NCBI RefSeq assembly: GCF_040409805.1
Contig: NZ_CP099572.1
Coordinates: 558,001-622,000, forward strand
Reading direction: 5' to 3'
DNA from: Polynucleobacter sp. MWH-UH23A
GTDB taxonomy: Bacteria > Pseudomonadota > Gammaproteobacteria > Burkholderiales > Burkholderiaceae
DNA length: 64,000 nucleotides
Numbering within the stretch: position 1 is the first letter of the stretch; every line of letters starts with the position of its first letter. Of the stretch, positions 27,109 to 37,011 are shown in pieces. The notes beneath the pieces were generated by a model, which had not been told where the DNA came from, searched no databases, and was given only the letters and a program-made list of their open reading frames with translations. The position numbers were made by a program, and so were the translations under genes.

Positions 27109-29721
27109 TTATATCTGAACTGTGTACTCTTGGGTATGAATCAAATTAAAGTAGCGTGCGCTAATTTCATCAGAGACATTCCAGGCTGATTGAGAAACGG
27201 CATGTAAACAGTTTCTCAAATCCGAAAAATTACCATAAGCATCTGCTGTGGATAGCTTCAGTAGATCAAAATTTTGCAAATTTGTCACACTGCGCGTGAG
27301 CTCATCCGGGCTGTCGCGCTCAGTACCTGCTAATTTAGATAATCGAGCTCGTAGAGCCTTGCTGACCCATGCCAAGGAACGGGGATTCTCATCGTCCATT
27401 ACTAACAGGCTGATCAGTGGTGCTATATCACGGCTCTGTTGGTGCTGGGCATGGAAGGTAATGGTGCTGTCAAATAAATTCAGTAGCGCGGTATATCCAG
27501 AGCCATCCACATTTGGATTAAACAATAATCCCATTTGGATGGCTGAGTCCAGCACCTCTGTGAAAAAGGACAAACGTTCTATATGTCGACCTATAGAGAG
27601 AAGTTGCCAGCCATCATCACGCGTCATGCGATCAGTTTGGGCGCCCGTAATGGCAGCTAGAGAGCTACTGACTTGGCCCAAAGCGTCAATTACTAAAGAG
27701 GATGAAAAGTCGTGATAGGTGGCAGCCTTATGGCAATCTTTTTGAAAGTTTTCAATACAGTAATTAATGGTGCTCCATTGCTCAGTTGATAGTCGTTCAC
27801 GCACATTTGATGCAGTGCGTTTCATTGAATTGAGATTAAATCCTACGCTAGTGACATTTTTGCTGCTGTTAAGCGAATCAATTAAGGTTCTCTCAAAAAT
27901 ACGATGGCGAATGTCGCCTTGGTCAAAATTTCTTGGAACGCCCTCAGGTACCAAGCCATACTGGTGGCAAAGATGTTCGAGCCATGACCATAAGGAGCGG
28001 GATGGGGTGTATTCACTATTGATATTTTCAAGATACAGTTTAGCTAGGCGTAGGATATTCTCGCTACGCTCTGTATATCGGCCAAACCAATATAAATTTT
28101 CGGCCGCACGACTGGTAACCATGCGTTTACGGATGGTCAATTCTTTAGGTTGGTTTGCTTGCTGAGAATTTTCTTCAATATTGATAGCAGATTGATTGGT
28201 TTGCACCCAAACATCAGCGCTACTTCCGCCACGTTGCATGGAGGCGATACCTGAATCATCGCTAGCAATGCGGGCAAGGCCCCCTGGTAAAACCTGCCAA
28301 CTATTCGAACCGTTGCTCAGAGCGAATACCCTCAACATATAAGAGTGTGGCTCTATTAGTGAAGCATCGTTGAGGTTAAAGGCATTCAACCAGGTTGGCA
28401 TTTGTGCCAGCGGTATATAGGTTTGAACCGTATGCTCATCGGGCTGCCGAGTAATTTTTCCAACCCATTCATCTAATTGAGCTTGCGTAAGGTCACCGCC
28501 AAGAACAGACTCGTAATTCTGGTGTCCGCTACCTTTAGGGTATGTTGGTTTAATTGCGCTACGAGTCAGATTTGGAATGGCTGATTCCAGTGCTGCTCGC
28601 TCGCCACACCACCAGGTATCCATTGCGGGTAGTTGAATTTGCTCACCAAGTAGACGCTCGCTGATAGCAGGTAAGAAGCCGAGAAGTGCAGGGGACTCCA
28701 AAAAGGCAGAGCCTGGAGCATTTGCCAAAATGACATTACCAGCGCGGATGGCTTGAAGTAAACCGGGAACTCCTAAAGTAGAGTCAGAGCGTAATTCCAG
28801 GGGATCCAAAAACGCGTCATCTAAGCGTTTTAGGAGAATATCAACTGGTTCTAAGCCTCGCACTGTTTTTAAGTAAACCCGTTGATCTCGAACGGTAAGA
28901 TCTCCACCTTCAACCAAGGTTAATCCAAGGTAACGAGCAAGGTAAGCGTGCTCAAAATAGGTTTCGTTGTATGGGCCCGGAGTTAGAAGTGCAATATGGG
29001 CATTCGAGCCCGCAGGACTTTCTAGCTTTAATGCATCAATCAAATCGCGATAGGCATTCGCTAAATGGGCAATGTTCATTTGCTCATAAGCTTTGGGGAA
29101 CTGGCGGGAAATTAAGTTTCTGTTTTCTAGTAAGTAGCCCAGTCCAGAGGGAGCTTGGGTGCGCTGTGACAAAACAGACCATTTACCATCCGGAGATCTT
29201 GCTAAATCAAAGGCAATGATATGTAGATACTTACGTTCATGAAAGTTTGCACCATACATTGACCTCAGATACCCTGGGTGACCATGAATGAGTGCCGGAG
29301 GAATGAATCCTTCCTTAAGCAAAGTTTGCGGTCCATAAATATCTTGCATGATGCCCTCAAGGAGTTTTGCTCTTTGCAAAACTCCTGCCTGAATCTCATG
29401 CCAAGAATCAGGATTAATAATTAAAGGGAAAAGATCTACCGACCATGGACGCTGTGGACCAAATTCATCGGCATAGACGTTATAGGTAATGCCGTTATCA
29501 CGAACTTGGCGATTGAGCTCAAGCGTTCGTTGGTCTAACTCAGACAGCCCAGATGGCCCAAGCTGCTCAAAAAACGTTTTCCAGTGTGGCAATAGATCCT
29601 GAGAGTGACCTCGGAGTTCGTCAAAATGACCGGCTTTTGCATGTGGTGCTAAACGAGCTATCTCATCCGCCAAAGGGAGGGTGTCTACAGAACTCGGAGG
29701 ATTTGCTTGAGAAGGATCCAC
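27109..29721 (-). CDS. Circularly permuted ATP-grasp / alpha-E fusion protein
   Basis: 870 residues. The first part (to about residue 480) is the circularly permuted ATP-grasp type 2 domain (DUF404/DUF407): SVDLFPLIINPDSWHEIQAG, LTPGPYNETYFEHAYLARYLG, LVEGGDLTVRDQRVYLKT, ANAPGSAFLESPALLGFLP and the later PGGLARIA. The C-terminal part (about 540-870) is the helical alpha-E domain (DUF403), beginning SRAAENLYWFGRYTERSENI, with DGWQLLSIGRHIERL. ATP-grasp enzymes form amide or ester bonds through acyl-phosphates; the pairing with transglutaminase-like proteins suggests peptide ligation and processing, with no product known to me. Often two separate genes; here one. Confidence 0.93.
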   Translation of the reverse strand: MDPSQANPPSSVDTLPLADEIARLAPHAKAGHFDELRGHSQDLLPHWKTFFEQLGPSGLSELDQRTLELNRQVRDNGITYNVYADEFGPQRPWSVDLFPLIINPDSWHEIQAGVLQRAKLLEGIMQDIYGPQTLLKEGFIPPALIHGHPGYLRSMYGANFHERKYLHIIAFDLARSPDGKWSVLSQRTQAPSGLGYLLENRNLISRQFPKAYEQMNIAHLANAYRDLIDALKLESPAGSNAHIALLTPGPYNETYFEHAYLARYLGLTLVEGGDLTVRDQRVYLKTVRGLEPVDILLKRLDDAFLDPLELRSDSTLGVPGLLQAIRAGNVILANAPGSAFLESPALLGFLPAISERLLGEQIQLPAMDTWWCGERAALESAIPNLTRSAIKPTYPKGSGHQNYESVLGGDLTQAQLDEWVGKITRQPDEHTVQTYIPLAQMPTWLNAFNLNDASLIEPHSYMLRVFALSNGSNSWQVLPGGLARIASDDSGIASMQRGGSSADVWVQTNQSAINIEENSQQANQPKELTIRKRMVTSRAAENLYWFGRYTERSENILRLAKLYLENINSEYTPSRSLWSWLEHLCHQYGLVPEGVPRNFDQGDIRHRIFERTLIDSLNSSKNVTSVGFNLNSMKRTASNVRERLSTEQWSTINYCIENFQKDCHKAATYHDFSSSLVIDALGQVSSSLAAITGAQTDRMTRDDGWQLLSIGRHIERLSFFTEVLDSAIQMGLLFNPNVDGSGYTALLNLFDSTITFHAQHQQSRDIAPLISLLVMDDENPRSLAWVSKALRARLSKLAGTERDSPDELTRSVTNLQNFDLLKLSTADAYGNFSDLRNCLHAVSQSAWNVSDEISARYFNLIHTQEYTVQI

Positions 29722-29732
29722 AAGCTATTGTC

Positions 29733-32700
29733 TCATCGACGCATATCAAGGGTAAATGGGAACTCTTTGCTGGCACTAATTTCAATATTAGATTGCACTC
29801 CCTCAATCGATCCTGGTGTATGACCCATGCGGAAGAAGCGTGCAAGACGACGGCTTTCTGCCTCATAAGCATTCACGGGGAAGGTGTCGTAATTTCGGCC
29901 ACCTGGATGGGCAACATGGTACTGGCAGCCACCCACAGAACGCTTCATCCATGTATCAACCACATCCAAGGTGAGTGGCGCATGAATACCAATACTAGGG
30001 TGCAGACTTGATGGGGGATTCCAAGCCTTGTACCTTACCCCCACAACATACTCGCCAGCCGTGCCGGTCGGCTGAAGCGGCAATGGTTTCCCGTTGCAGG
30101 TAATGGTGTAGCGACTTTGATTGAGTCCTGTCACGCGCACCTCAATACGCTCAATAGAAGAATCAACATATCGCGCAGTGCAGCCATCCGTACTTTCCTC
30201 GCCCATCACATGCCATGGCTCAAGACCATTTCTAATGGTGATTTCTGTACCCATAGTTTGGATTTGGCCAATGAGTGGGAAGCGGATCTCGAGATGCGGT
30301 GCAAACCACTCAGGCTTAAAGTCATAACCATGGCGTTGCATTTCCTCTATGACATCATCAAAGTCCATCTTGATAAATGTTGGCAGTAGGCAGCGGTCAT
30401 GAAGTTCGGTACCCCAGCGTGTTGCAGGTGCTAAATAGGGTTCGTCCCAGAAGCGAGCAATCAGTGCGCGAATCAGTAGTTGCTGAACGATACTCATACG
30501 GGCATGTGGCGGCATTTCGAAAGCGCGTAATTCAAGTAAACCTAAGCGACCAGTTTGGCTATCGGGTGAATACATCTTATCGATACAAAATTCGCTACGA
30601 TGAGTATTACCTGTTACATCAATCAATATATTGCGTAGGGTTCGGTCAACCAGCCATGGCGGCATGCTTGCACCATACTTCTTGCGATTTTCATGAATCT
30701 CTTTGAGCGCAATCTCGAGCTCATACAGTTGATCGTTACGTGCTTCATCCACTCGCGGTGCTTGACTCGTTGGACCAATAAACATGCCGCTAAATAGATA
30801 ACTTAGGCTCGGATGGTTGTGCCAATACAAAATCAAACTTGCTAAGAGTTCTGGTTTGCGTAAGAAGGGGCTATCGACTGGTGTGGCGCCACCCATCACA
30901 AAGTGATTACCGCCACCTGTGCCGGTATGGCGGCCATCAGTCATAAATTTTTCGGCAGATAGACGAGACTCAAAGGCGGCCTGATAGAGAAACTCAGTGT
31001 GCTCGACCAACTCATTCCAGTTATGAGCTGGATGAATGTTGACTTCAATAACACCTGGATCAGGAGTAACTTGCAATATTTTTAATCTTGGATCACGTGG
31101 AGGTGGATACCCCTCAATCACGATCTGAAACTGCAACTGATCGGCAGTAGCTTCTACAGCCTCCAGTAAGTTGAGATAGTCTTCTAGTCTTGCCAGTGGT
31201 GGCATGAACACATAGAGGGCACCATTTTTGCCGCCATGTTTGTTTTCGGTATCAGGGCCGTTAGCGCGCATTGGATCACGAGTCTCGACGCATAACGCTG
31301 TCCTGGTGATCCAGGCAGCAGACTCTTGGCGTTGAGGATGGCGAATATTCTCTGATTGACCCCAAATCGTATTACCTTTGGTAGATTTACCAGTCATCTT
31401 GATTGGTGTGTTGGTAACCAAACTGGGGTGTTGGTGAATTACCGGCGCAGCAGTTCGTAGTGGAGGTCGAGGAGCAAACGGATCTTGCTCGATCATGTAA
31501 GGATAATCCGCTTTACTGGTCCAGGGCAGGGAGTCCAAAGGTAAGCGGTAGCCCATCGGAGAATCTCCTGGCAAAAGATATAGGCGATCTTCGCGATAAA
31601 ACCAGGGACCAGTTTTCCAATGAGTATCGAAGTAGTTCTGAGCTTGACCTGCTTCAATCGGCAATACATAGCCAATAACTGAATCAAGTTTTTGAGTAAA
31701 AACGCGTTTTAAGCGAGTGCGTTCCATCTCATCATCTAAATTCGACTGAAATGGATCGACATTGACTGGCAGTTTAGATTCGCGCCAGAGGTAGTAAAAA
31801 ACATCTTCGTAGGCAGGCTCAATAAACTCATCAGCAAGCCCTAGATTTTTGGAAAGTGTATAGACAAATTTTTCTGCATCTTTGTTGGTGTAGGTAATGG
31901 GATCACGTTCATCAGCAAAGAGTTTTGGGTTTTTCCAGATTGGGTGACCATCAGCCCTCCAGTAAATCGAAAGTGCCCAGCGAGGTAACTGTTCACCCGG
32001 ATACCATTTGCCTTGTCCAAAGTGCAAGAAACCACCATCACCATATTGTTTGCGTAGGCGCTCCACTAAATCCGTTGCATAACCACGCTTTGTAGGTCCT
32101 AGCGCATCGACATTCCACTCGCGCTCATCACGACCATTGATAGAAACGAAGGTTGGCTCTCCGCCCATAGTTAGACGTACATCACCAGCTTCTAATTTCT
32201 GATCAACTTTATGACCAAGCTCCACAATGGCTTGCCATTGTTCTTCTGTATAAGGTTTTGTCACTCGAGGTGATTCATAAATCCTTGTGACTTCCATCGT
32301 GTGCTTAAAGTCTACTTCGCACTTATCAACACCACCTTCAATTGGAGCTGCACCTGAAGGTTCTGGGGTGCAGGCAACTGGAATATGGCCTTCACCGGCA
32401 AATAGTCCAGAGGTTGGATCTAAACCAATCCAGCCTGCACCAGGCAAATAGACCTCGCACCATGCATGCAGATCTGTGAAGTCCACCTCTGTGCCACTAG
32501 GGCCATCTAAGGCTTTGACATCTGGCTTTAATTGAATCAGGTATCCAGATACAAAGCGAGCGGCTAAACCGCTTAGGCGTAATAAATTCACCATTAACCA
32601 TGCTGAATCACGACAGGATCCGCTTTGTAAATCTAGAGTCTCATCGGGAGTCTGAACGCCAGGCTCCATGCGAATCAGGTAATTAATGTCGCGTTGAACT

Positions 32701-33149
32701 TTTTGATTTAGCTTGACTAAAAAATCAATCGTTCGCATTTTGCTGCGATCGATAGTTTTTAAATACTTATTTAATGTAGCGTTGCGCATCTTACCTAAGT
32801 AGGGGCGCAATTCCTTTTTTAATTCTGAGTTATAGCTAAACGGATAGTTCTCAGCGTCAGGTTCCAAGAAGAAATCAAAAGGGTTGTATACCGCCATCTC
32901 AGTCACAAGATCAACGGTTACCTTAAATTTCTTCACCTTTTCAGGAAAAACTAAGCGCGCCTGATAGTTTGCATAAGGGTCTTGCTGCCAGTTAACAAAA
33001 TGTCCTTCAGGCTCCACCTTGAGTGAGTAAGAAAGAATATGACTGCGGCAATGCGGGGCAGGCCGTAATCGTACTATTTGCGGCCCCAGTTCCACTAGGC
33101 GGTCATAGTTGTATTCGGTGACGTGATGGAGCGCAGCATGGATAGACAT
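29733..33149 (-). CDS. Large transglutaminase-like protein with DUF2126 domain
   Basis: 1138 residues. N-terminal transglutaminase region: ALHHVTEYNYDRLVELGPQI, SGSCRDSAWLMVNLLR (Cys), DLHAWCEVYLPGAGWIGLDPTSG (His and Asp). From about residue 300 the DUF2126 region starts with DVRLTMGGEPTFVSINGRDE and continues through LHFGQGKWYPGEQLPRWALS, TGGGNHFVMGGATPVDSPFLR, and LELRAFEMPPHARMS. First gene of the unit transcribed leftward. DUF2126 resembles glutamate-cysteine ligase/glutamine synthetase-type ligases in predictions, so this may combine ligase and transglutaminase functions; that is literature prediction, not visible proof. Confidence 0.92.
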   Translation of the reverse strand: MSIHAALHHVTEYNYDRLVELGPQIVRLRPAPHCRSHILSYSLKVEPEGHFVNWQQDPYANYQARLVFPEKVKKFKVTVDLVTEMAVYNPFDFFLEPDAENYPFSYNSELKKELRPYLGKMRNATLNKYLKTIDRSKMRTIDFLVKLNQKVQRDINYLIRMEPGVQTPDETLDLQSGSCRDSAWLMVNLLRLSGLAARFVSGYLIQLKPDVKALDGPSGTEVDFTDLHAWCEVYLPGAGWIGLDPTSGLFAGEGHIPVACTPEPSGAAPIEGGVDKCEVDFKHTMEVTRIYESPRVTKPYTEEQWQAIVELGHKVDQKLEAGDVRLTMGGEPTFVSINGRDEREWNVDALGPTKRGYATDLVERLRKQYGDGGFLHFGQGKWYPGEQLPRWALSIYWRADGHPIWKNPKLFADERDPITYTNKDAEKFVYTLSKNLGLADEFIEPAYEDVFYYLWRESKLPVNVDPFQSNLDDEMERTRLKRVFTQKLDSVIGYVLPIEAGQAQNYFDTHWKTGPWFYREDRLYLLPGDSPMGYRLPLDSLPWTSKADYPYMIEQDPFAPRPPLRTAAPVIHQHPSLVTNTPIKMTGKSTKGNTIWGQSENIRHPQRQESAAWITRTALCVETRDPMRANGPDTENKHGGKNGALYVFMPPLARLEDYLNLLEAVEATADQLQFQIVIEGYPPPRDPRLKILQVTPDPGVIEVNIHPAHNWNELVEHTEFLYQAAFESRLSAEKFMTDGRHTGTGGGNHFVMGGATPVDSPFLRKPELLASLILYWHNHPSLSYLFSGMFIGPTSQAPRVDEARNDQLYELEIALKEIHENRKKYGASMPPWLVDRTLRNILIDVTGNTHRSEFCIDKMYSPDSQTGRLGLLELRAFEMPPHARMSIVQQLLIRALIARFWDEPYLAPATRWGTELHDRCLLPTFIKMDFDDVIEEMQRHGYDFKPEWFAPHLEIRFPLIGQIQTMGTEITIRNGLEPWHVMGEESTDGCTARYVDSSIERIEVRVTGLNQSRYTITCNGKPLPLQPTGTAGEYVVGVRYKAWNPPSSLHPSIGIHAPLTLDVVDTWMKRSVGGCQYHVAHPGGRNYDTFPVNAYEAESRRLARFFRMGHTPGSIEGVQSNIEISASKEFPFTLDMRR

Positions 33150-33322
33150 GATTCAAAGTCTATAAGTTCACTATAAGGGTGCAGAATTGCTTCGCACAAG
33201 ACTAGTGCGGTAAATCTGAAAATGCCCAAAATTGGACAAAAGACGTCAAAAATAGGGCATAGGAGCCGAAATGCCAAATGCAGAAGGAATAAGTTGTAGT
33301 TGTACTCCCTCTGAAAGTGGAT

Positions 33323-33982
33323 ATGCCCAATCAAACTACCTTGACGATCAGTAGCAAAAACTATTCATCATGGTCTTTGCGGGGTTGGCTCATGCTCAAA
33401 CTTTCTGGCTTGCCATTTCAAGAAATAGTGGTGTCGCCAGATGATGTGGATAACAGAGCAGAGTTATTGCTTCTCTCGCCCTCAATTCTGGTTCCTCGGT
33501 TGGATCATGATGGTTGTCGAGTTTGGGACACTATGGCTATTGGCGAATATTTGAACGAACTTAAGCCAGGTGCTCATTTATTGCCAAAAGATCCGATTGC
33601 TAGAGCACATTGTCGCTCTGTATGCGGGGAGATGCACTCTGGATTCTCAGCTCTGCGTGCTTCATTGCCAATGAACATTAAGGCAAAGTTTGCGTCATTT
33701 AAGGTTTGGTCAAAAGCACAAATTGATATCAATCGCATTGTGGTCATTTGGCAAGACTGTCTTACAAGCTATGGCGGTCCATTTCTGTTTGGCAAAGAGC
33801 CCACACTAGCCGATGCTATGTTTGCACCGGTAGTCACCAGGTTCCTGACTTATCACGTAGCGCTTGATAAGGCATGTGAGAAGTACTGTGATCACATCAT
33901 GGCAATGCCTGACATGAAGGAATGGGTGATGGGCGCCCTTGAAGAACCCGATGATATTGAAGAACTTGAAGTGGAGTTTTGA
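33323..33982 (+). CDS. Glutathione S-transferase family protein
   Basis: 219 residues. N-terminal thioredoxin-fold with SSKNYSSWSLRGWLMLKLSG (Ser cluster at the GSH site), SPSILVPRL (cis-Pro), WDTMAIGEYLNE (Ser/Glu-like binding turn), and the helical C-terminal domain with LFGKEPTLADAMFAPV. Member of the YfcF/YfcG-like soluble GSTs. ATG 33323 or GTG 33317 are possible starts. First gene of a rightward operon whose members touch or overlap. Confidence 0.88.
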   Translation: MPNQTTLTISSKNYSSWSLRGWLMLKLSGLPFQEIVVSPDDVDNRAELLLLSPSILVPRLDHDGCRVWDTMAIGEYLNELKPGAHLLPKDPIARAHCRSVCGEMHSGFSALRASLPMNIKAKFASFKVWSKAQIDINRIVVIWQDCLTSYGGPFLFGKEPTLADAMFAPVVTRFLTYHVALDKACEKYCDHIMAMPDMKEWVMGALEEPDDIEELEVEF

Positions 33983-33984
33983 TC

Positions 33985-34425
33985 ATGAATACACCCGTTA
34001 AATTTAAAAGTGATACTGATTTCTCTCATGTAAAGCCAGCAGATACTCAGTTTTTGCCAGGTGGTTTACGAGACTTTTTCTTGTACCGAGATTTAGGTGT
34101 GGCTAAAGCTACCAAAGGTAAGGTAATCGCCCATTTGGTTAAAGCTAATAAACCACCAGTTGATGGCACTGGCTGGCACTATCACGTAGCCGAATTTCAA
34201 ATTGTCATCATGAACAAGGGTTGGGCAAAGTTCATGTATGAAGATAAGGTCACATTAGTTGAGGCCGGCGATGTCGTGCATCAAATGCCTGGGATTACTC
34301 ACTATTTGTTTGATTACTCGCCAGATATGGAGTATCTGGAAATCGTAGGACCTGCGGATTTTGAAACGGTTCCAGTGGCTAAGGGGCCAGCAGATGTTCC
34401 TGGAGTTACCCCATGGAAGTCTTGA
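33985..34425 (+). CDS. Cupin-domain protein
   Basis: 146 residues. One cupin barrel: GTGWHYHVAEFQIVIMNKGW (metal His pair and Glu) and EAGDVVHQMPGITHYL (third His). It may be a metal-binding dioxygenase-like or sensor protein; no substrate can be named. GTGGAG at 33971 serves as RBS; it starts 2 bases after the GST stop. Confidence 0.8.
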   Translation: MNTPVKFKSDTDFSHVKPADTQFLPGGLRDFFLYRDLGVAKATKGKVIAHLVKANKPPVDGTGWHYHVAEFQIVIMNKGWAKFMYEDKVTLVEAGDVVHQMPGITHYLFDYSPDMEYLEIVGPADFETVPVAKGPADVPGVTPWKS

Positions 34426-34751
34426 GTAAAAATTCACTGACCTCCGATTTTACGGTGCTGTTTCAGCGGATTATGACGTTGGCAGAAGAGCTTGATGGCA
34501 TGCGTGAGTATTACCGAGATCTTTATAAGAAGATTGAGGCGGATGAATTCTCGGATGTAGATATACAAGAGTTAGACCTTCTTAAAATCTTTAACGTTGC
34601 GGGTTTTGTCAATTTATCCATTATTTCTGCACAAGCAGCACAAACAGCGGCAATCATTGCGAATGATGTTTCCCTAAGCAGGGTATTTGATCCTACTTTA
34701 AAAACCACTGAGCGAGCGCTACGCCACATTGAGAGCGGTTCTTATAAATGA
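34413..34751 (+). CDS. Small helical protein of unknown function
   Basis: 112 residues, acidic and mostly helical (LMTLAEELDGMREYYRDLYKKIEAD; AQTAAIIANDVSLSRVF; TTERALRHIESG). It starts inside the cupin gene (13-base overlap) and its stop overlaps the phaZ start by 4 bases (ATGA), so translation is coupled on both sides. A phasin-like or adaptor role for the depolymerase is conceivable but unsupported. Confidence 0.6.
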   Translation: MEVLSKNSLTSDFTVLFQRIMTLAEELDGMREYYRDLYKKIEADEFSDVDIQELDLLKIFNVAGFVNLSIISAQAAQTAAIIANDVSLSRVFDPTLKTTERALRHIESGSYK

Positions 34752-35965
34752 TGTACAAGGCTTATCAAACCTTTGCAAACCTCCATGATCCTATTCGCAT
34801 ATTTGCGAAAGCATCAGAGCGTGTTTCCAATAATTGGTTTGGTAATCTCAGCTTAAATCCGCTACAACGGCTCTCGGCGCACTATGAACAAATTGCATTG
34901 CTTGGTTTTACGCACACGAGGCCAGATTTTAAGATTAATTCGGTAATTGATTCGTTCGGCATAGAACAAGCTGTAAGAGAAGAAAAGGTGCACTCAACCC
35001 ATTTTTGTGATTTGGTGCGCTTTAATAAACCTGCTGTTGAGGGTCAGCCGAAGATATTGTTGGTAGCGCCTATGTCAGGGCACTTCGCCACTCTTTTGGC
35101 TGGCACTATTAGAACCCTATTGCGAGATCATGATGTGTATGTCACTGATTGGCTCAATATTCGCGATATACCTCTGAGCTGCGGTGAATTTGAATTTGAT
35201 TCTTATGTAAAACATATTATTCATTTTCTGCGGTTTATTGGTCCGCAAACTCATCTCATGGCGGTATGTCAGCCAACGGTAGCCTGCCTTGCTGCTACAG
35301 CAATCATGTCCGAAGATAAAAGTCCTGATGTGCCAGCAAGTTTGACACTGATGGCTGGCCCAGTTGATGTCAGTCAAAATCCTACTAAGGTAAATGAGTT
35401 AGCAAGTAGCAAACCGATATCATGGTTTGAAGAAAAGCTTATCGGAGAGATACCAAAACCTTTTGGAGGTGCGGGTCGAAAAGTATATCCAGGCTTTTTG
35501 CAGCTAATGGCATTTATGAGCATGAATCCAGATCGTCATGCGGAATCGTTTCGTAAGCTCTACGAATACCGAATTAGCGGTGAGACTGAGAAGGCTGACG
35601 CTATTCATGAGTTTTATGAGGAGTACTTTGCCATCATGGATTTATCTGCCCAGTTTTACCTGCAAACAATCCAAAAAGTTTTTATGGATCGAGACCTTGC
35701 TTTGGGAAGGTTGACTTATCAAGGTAGATTGGTTAATCCAAGGCTAATAAAAAAAACTTTTCTCCTGACGGTGGAGGGAGAAAGGGATGATATTTGTGGC
35801 ATAGGACAAACATTGGCTGCCCAAGATCTTTGTAGTGGTCTGCCGGGCTACATGAAGTCACACCATCTTCAGGCTGGTGTGGGGCATTACGGTGTATTTA
35901 ACGGTAAGCGCTGGGATACACAAATATATCCCGTTGTTCGTAACCACATTCAATCGGCTCTTTAA
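34748..35965 (+). CDS. phaZ: Intracellular polyhydroxyalkanoate depolymerase
   Basis: 405 residues, the normal length for PhaZ1-type enzymes. N-terminal YKAYQTFANLHDPIRIFA and NWFGNLSLNP are family-specific. The lipase-box equivalent MAVCQPT has Cys174 as nucleophile, as in Ralstonia PhaZ1. The C-terminal half has GQTLAAQDLCSGLPGYMKSHHLQAGVGHYGVFNGKRW with the catalytic His. Mobilises stored PHB granules. Alternative start three bases later (ATGATG). Confidence 0.92.
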   Translation: MMYKAYQTFANLHDPIRIFAKASERVSNNWFGNLSLNPLQRLSAHYEQIALLGFTHTRPDFKINSVIDSFGIEQAVREEKVHSTHFCDLVRFNKPAVEGQPKILLVAPMSGHFATLLAGTIRTLLRDHDVYVTDWLNIRDIPLSCGEFEFDSYVKHIIHFLRFIGPQTHLMAVCQPTVACLAATAIMSEDKSPDVPASLTLMAGPVDVSQNPTKVNELASSKPISWFEEKLIGEIPKPFGGAGRKVYPGFLQLMAFMSMNPDRHAESFRKLYEYRISGETEKADAIHEFYEEYFAIMDLSAQFYLQTIQKVFMDRDLALGRLTYQGRLVNPRLIKKTFLLTVEGERDDICGIGQTLAAQDLCSGLPGYMKSHHLQAGVGHYGVFNGKRWDTQIYPVVRNHIQSAL

Positions 35966-35979
35966 ATCGGGAGGGAATC

Positions 35980-36195
35980 ATGGTTGTCTATATCACTAAT
36001 GGGATAGTTGCGAGGATGCGGCGCAATGATGGAACTGATAGAGGTTCTCTATCGCTTCAACCAGGAAAATATGTTGCAAACAAAATCAATGATGGCTCAT
36101 TAGAAATTTTGCAGGATGCTGGGGAACCTGTTTACTTGTTGCCTTTTATTTGGTGGGAAAAGATGGAATTAGGGGATCTTTTGATTGCGGCATAA
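35980..36195 (+). CDS. Small protein, paralogue of the one at 25417
   Basis: 71 residues: VYITNGIVARM, LQPGKYVANKINDGSLEIL, FIWWEKMELGDLLIAA. RBS GGGAGG is 7 bases upstream. Shares its layout and C-terminal EK(M/L)xLG(D/E) motif with the product at 25417-25635. It lies between phaZ and scpB in a tight operon. Function unknown. Confidence 0.65.
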   Translation: MVVYITNGIVARMRRNDGTDRGSLSLQPGKYVANKINDGSLEILQDAGEPVYLLPFIWWEKMELGDLLIAA

Positions 36196-36207
36196 AAGGT
36201 TTTATAA

Positions 36208-36999
36208 ATGAATTATCAGTACATCAAAATTGAACAAGCAGAATTGATTGCGACAATTCGATTCAATCACTACAGCAAAAGAAATGCGTTGAGTGAATGT
36301 TTAATCGAAGAGATACATCATGCGCTTGAACTTTTTAGTAAAGAGGATGTACGTGTCTTAGTGCTTCGATCTGATAAAAAGAATAAGGTATGGTCTGCCG
36401 GTCATGATGTAATGGAGCTCCCTAGGTCTGAGCGTGATCCCCTTCCAGCAGATGATCCTGTTATGGTTTTGCTGAAATCTATTAGGGCCTTTAGGGCGCC
36501 AGTAATTGCCATGGTTGATGGTTCTGTCTGGGGCGCATCTACAGATCTGATTATGAGTTGCGATATAGCAATAGGGGACCATGATTCGACATTTGCAATT
36601 ACGCCCGCAAAACTAGGTCTTCCATACACGGCAAGTGGTATCTTGCACTTCATGTCAAGAATGCCCCTTAATGTAGTTAAGGAAATGTTTTTAACGGCAG
36701 ATCCAATTGGCGCTGACAGAGCATTACAGATTGGTATTCTTAATCACCTTTACGTTTCTGGAGAATTGGAGGCAAAAACCTATCAAATGGCCAGAACCAT
36801 TGCAAAACGATCACCACAAGCAAACTCAGTCCTCAAAGCTCAGGCTCAAATGCTCTCTGATGCGGCTGTTCTAAATCCTACAGTATTTGAGCACCTGCAG
36901 TCTTTACGCAAGAATGTTTATATGGGTAGCGACTACAAGGAGGGGATTACGGCTTTCTTTGAAAAGCGGGAGCCTGTTTTTGGCCAAGCTGCTGAGTAG
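36208..36999 (+). CDS. scpB: Methylmalonyl-CoA decarboxylase-like crotonase
   Basis: 263 residues. Crotonase fold; specific to the ScpB (YgfG) branch are MNYQYIKIEQAELIATIRFN, VWSAGHDVMELPRSERDPL, MVDGSVWGASTDLIMSCD, ITPAKLGLPYTASGI and VYMGSDYKEGITAFFEKREP. ScpB converts methylmalonyl-CoA to propionyl-CoA. In an operon with phaZ this may feed propionyl-CoA into or out of hydroxyvalerate-containing PHA; that is inference. Confidence 0.85.
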   Translation: MNYQYIKIEQAELIATIRFNHYSKRNALSECLIEEIHHALELFSKEDVRVLVLRSDKKNKVWSAGHDVMELPRSERDPLPADDPVMVLLKSIRAFRAPVIAMVDGSVWGASTDLIMSCDIAIGDHDSTFAITPAKLGLPYTASGILHFMSRMPLNVVKEMFLTADPIGADRALQIGILNHLYVSGELEAKTYQMARTIAKRSPQANSVLKAQAQMLSDAAVLNPTVFEHLQSLRKNVYMGSDYKEGITAFFEKREPVFGQAAE

Positions 37000-37011
37000 G
37001 GTTCTGCGTTG

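Noticed and set aside
29553..30706. Several 68-152-codon plus-strand frames over the ATP-grasp and DUF2126 genes
   Set aside because: They are antisense to strongly conserved coding sequence and show no motif or start signal.
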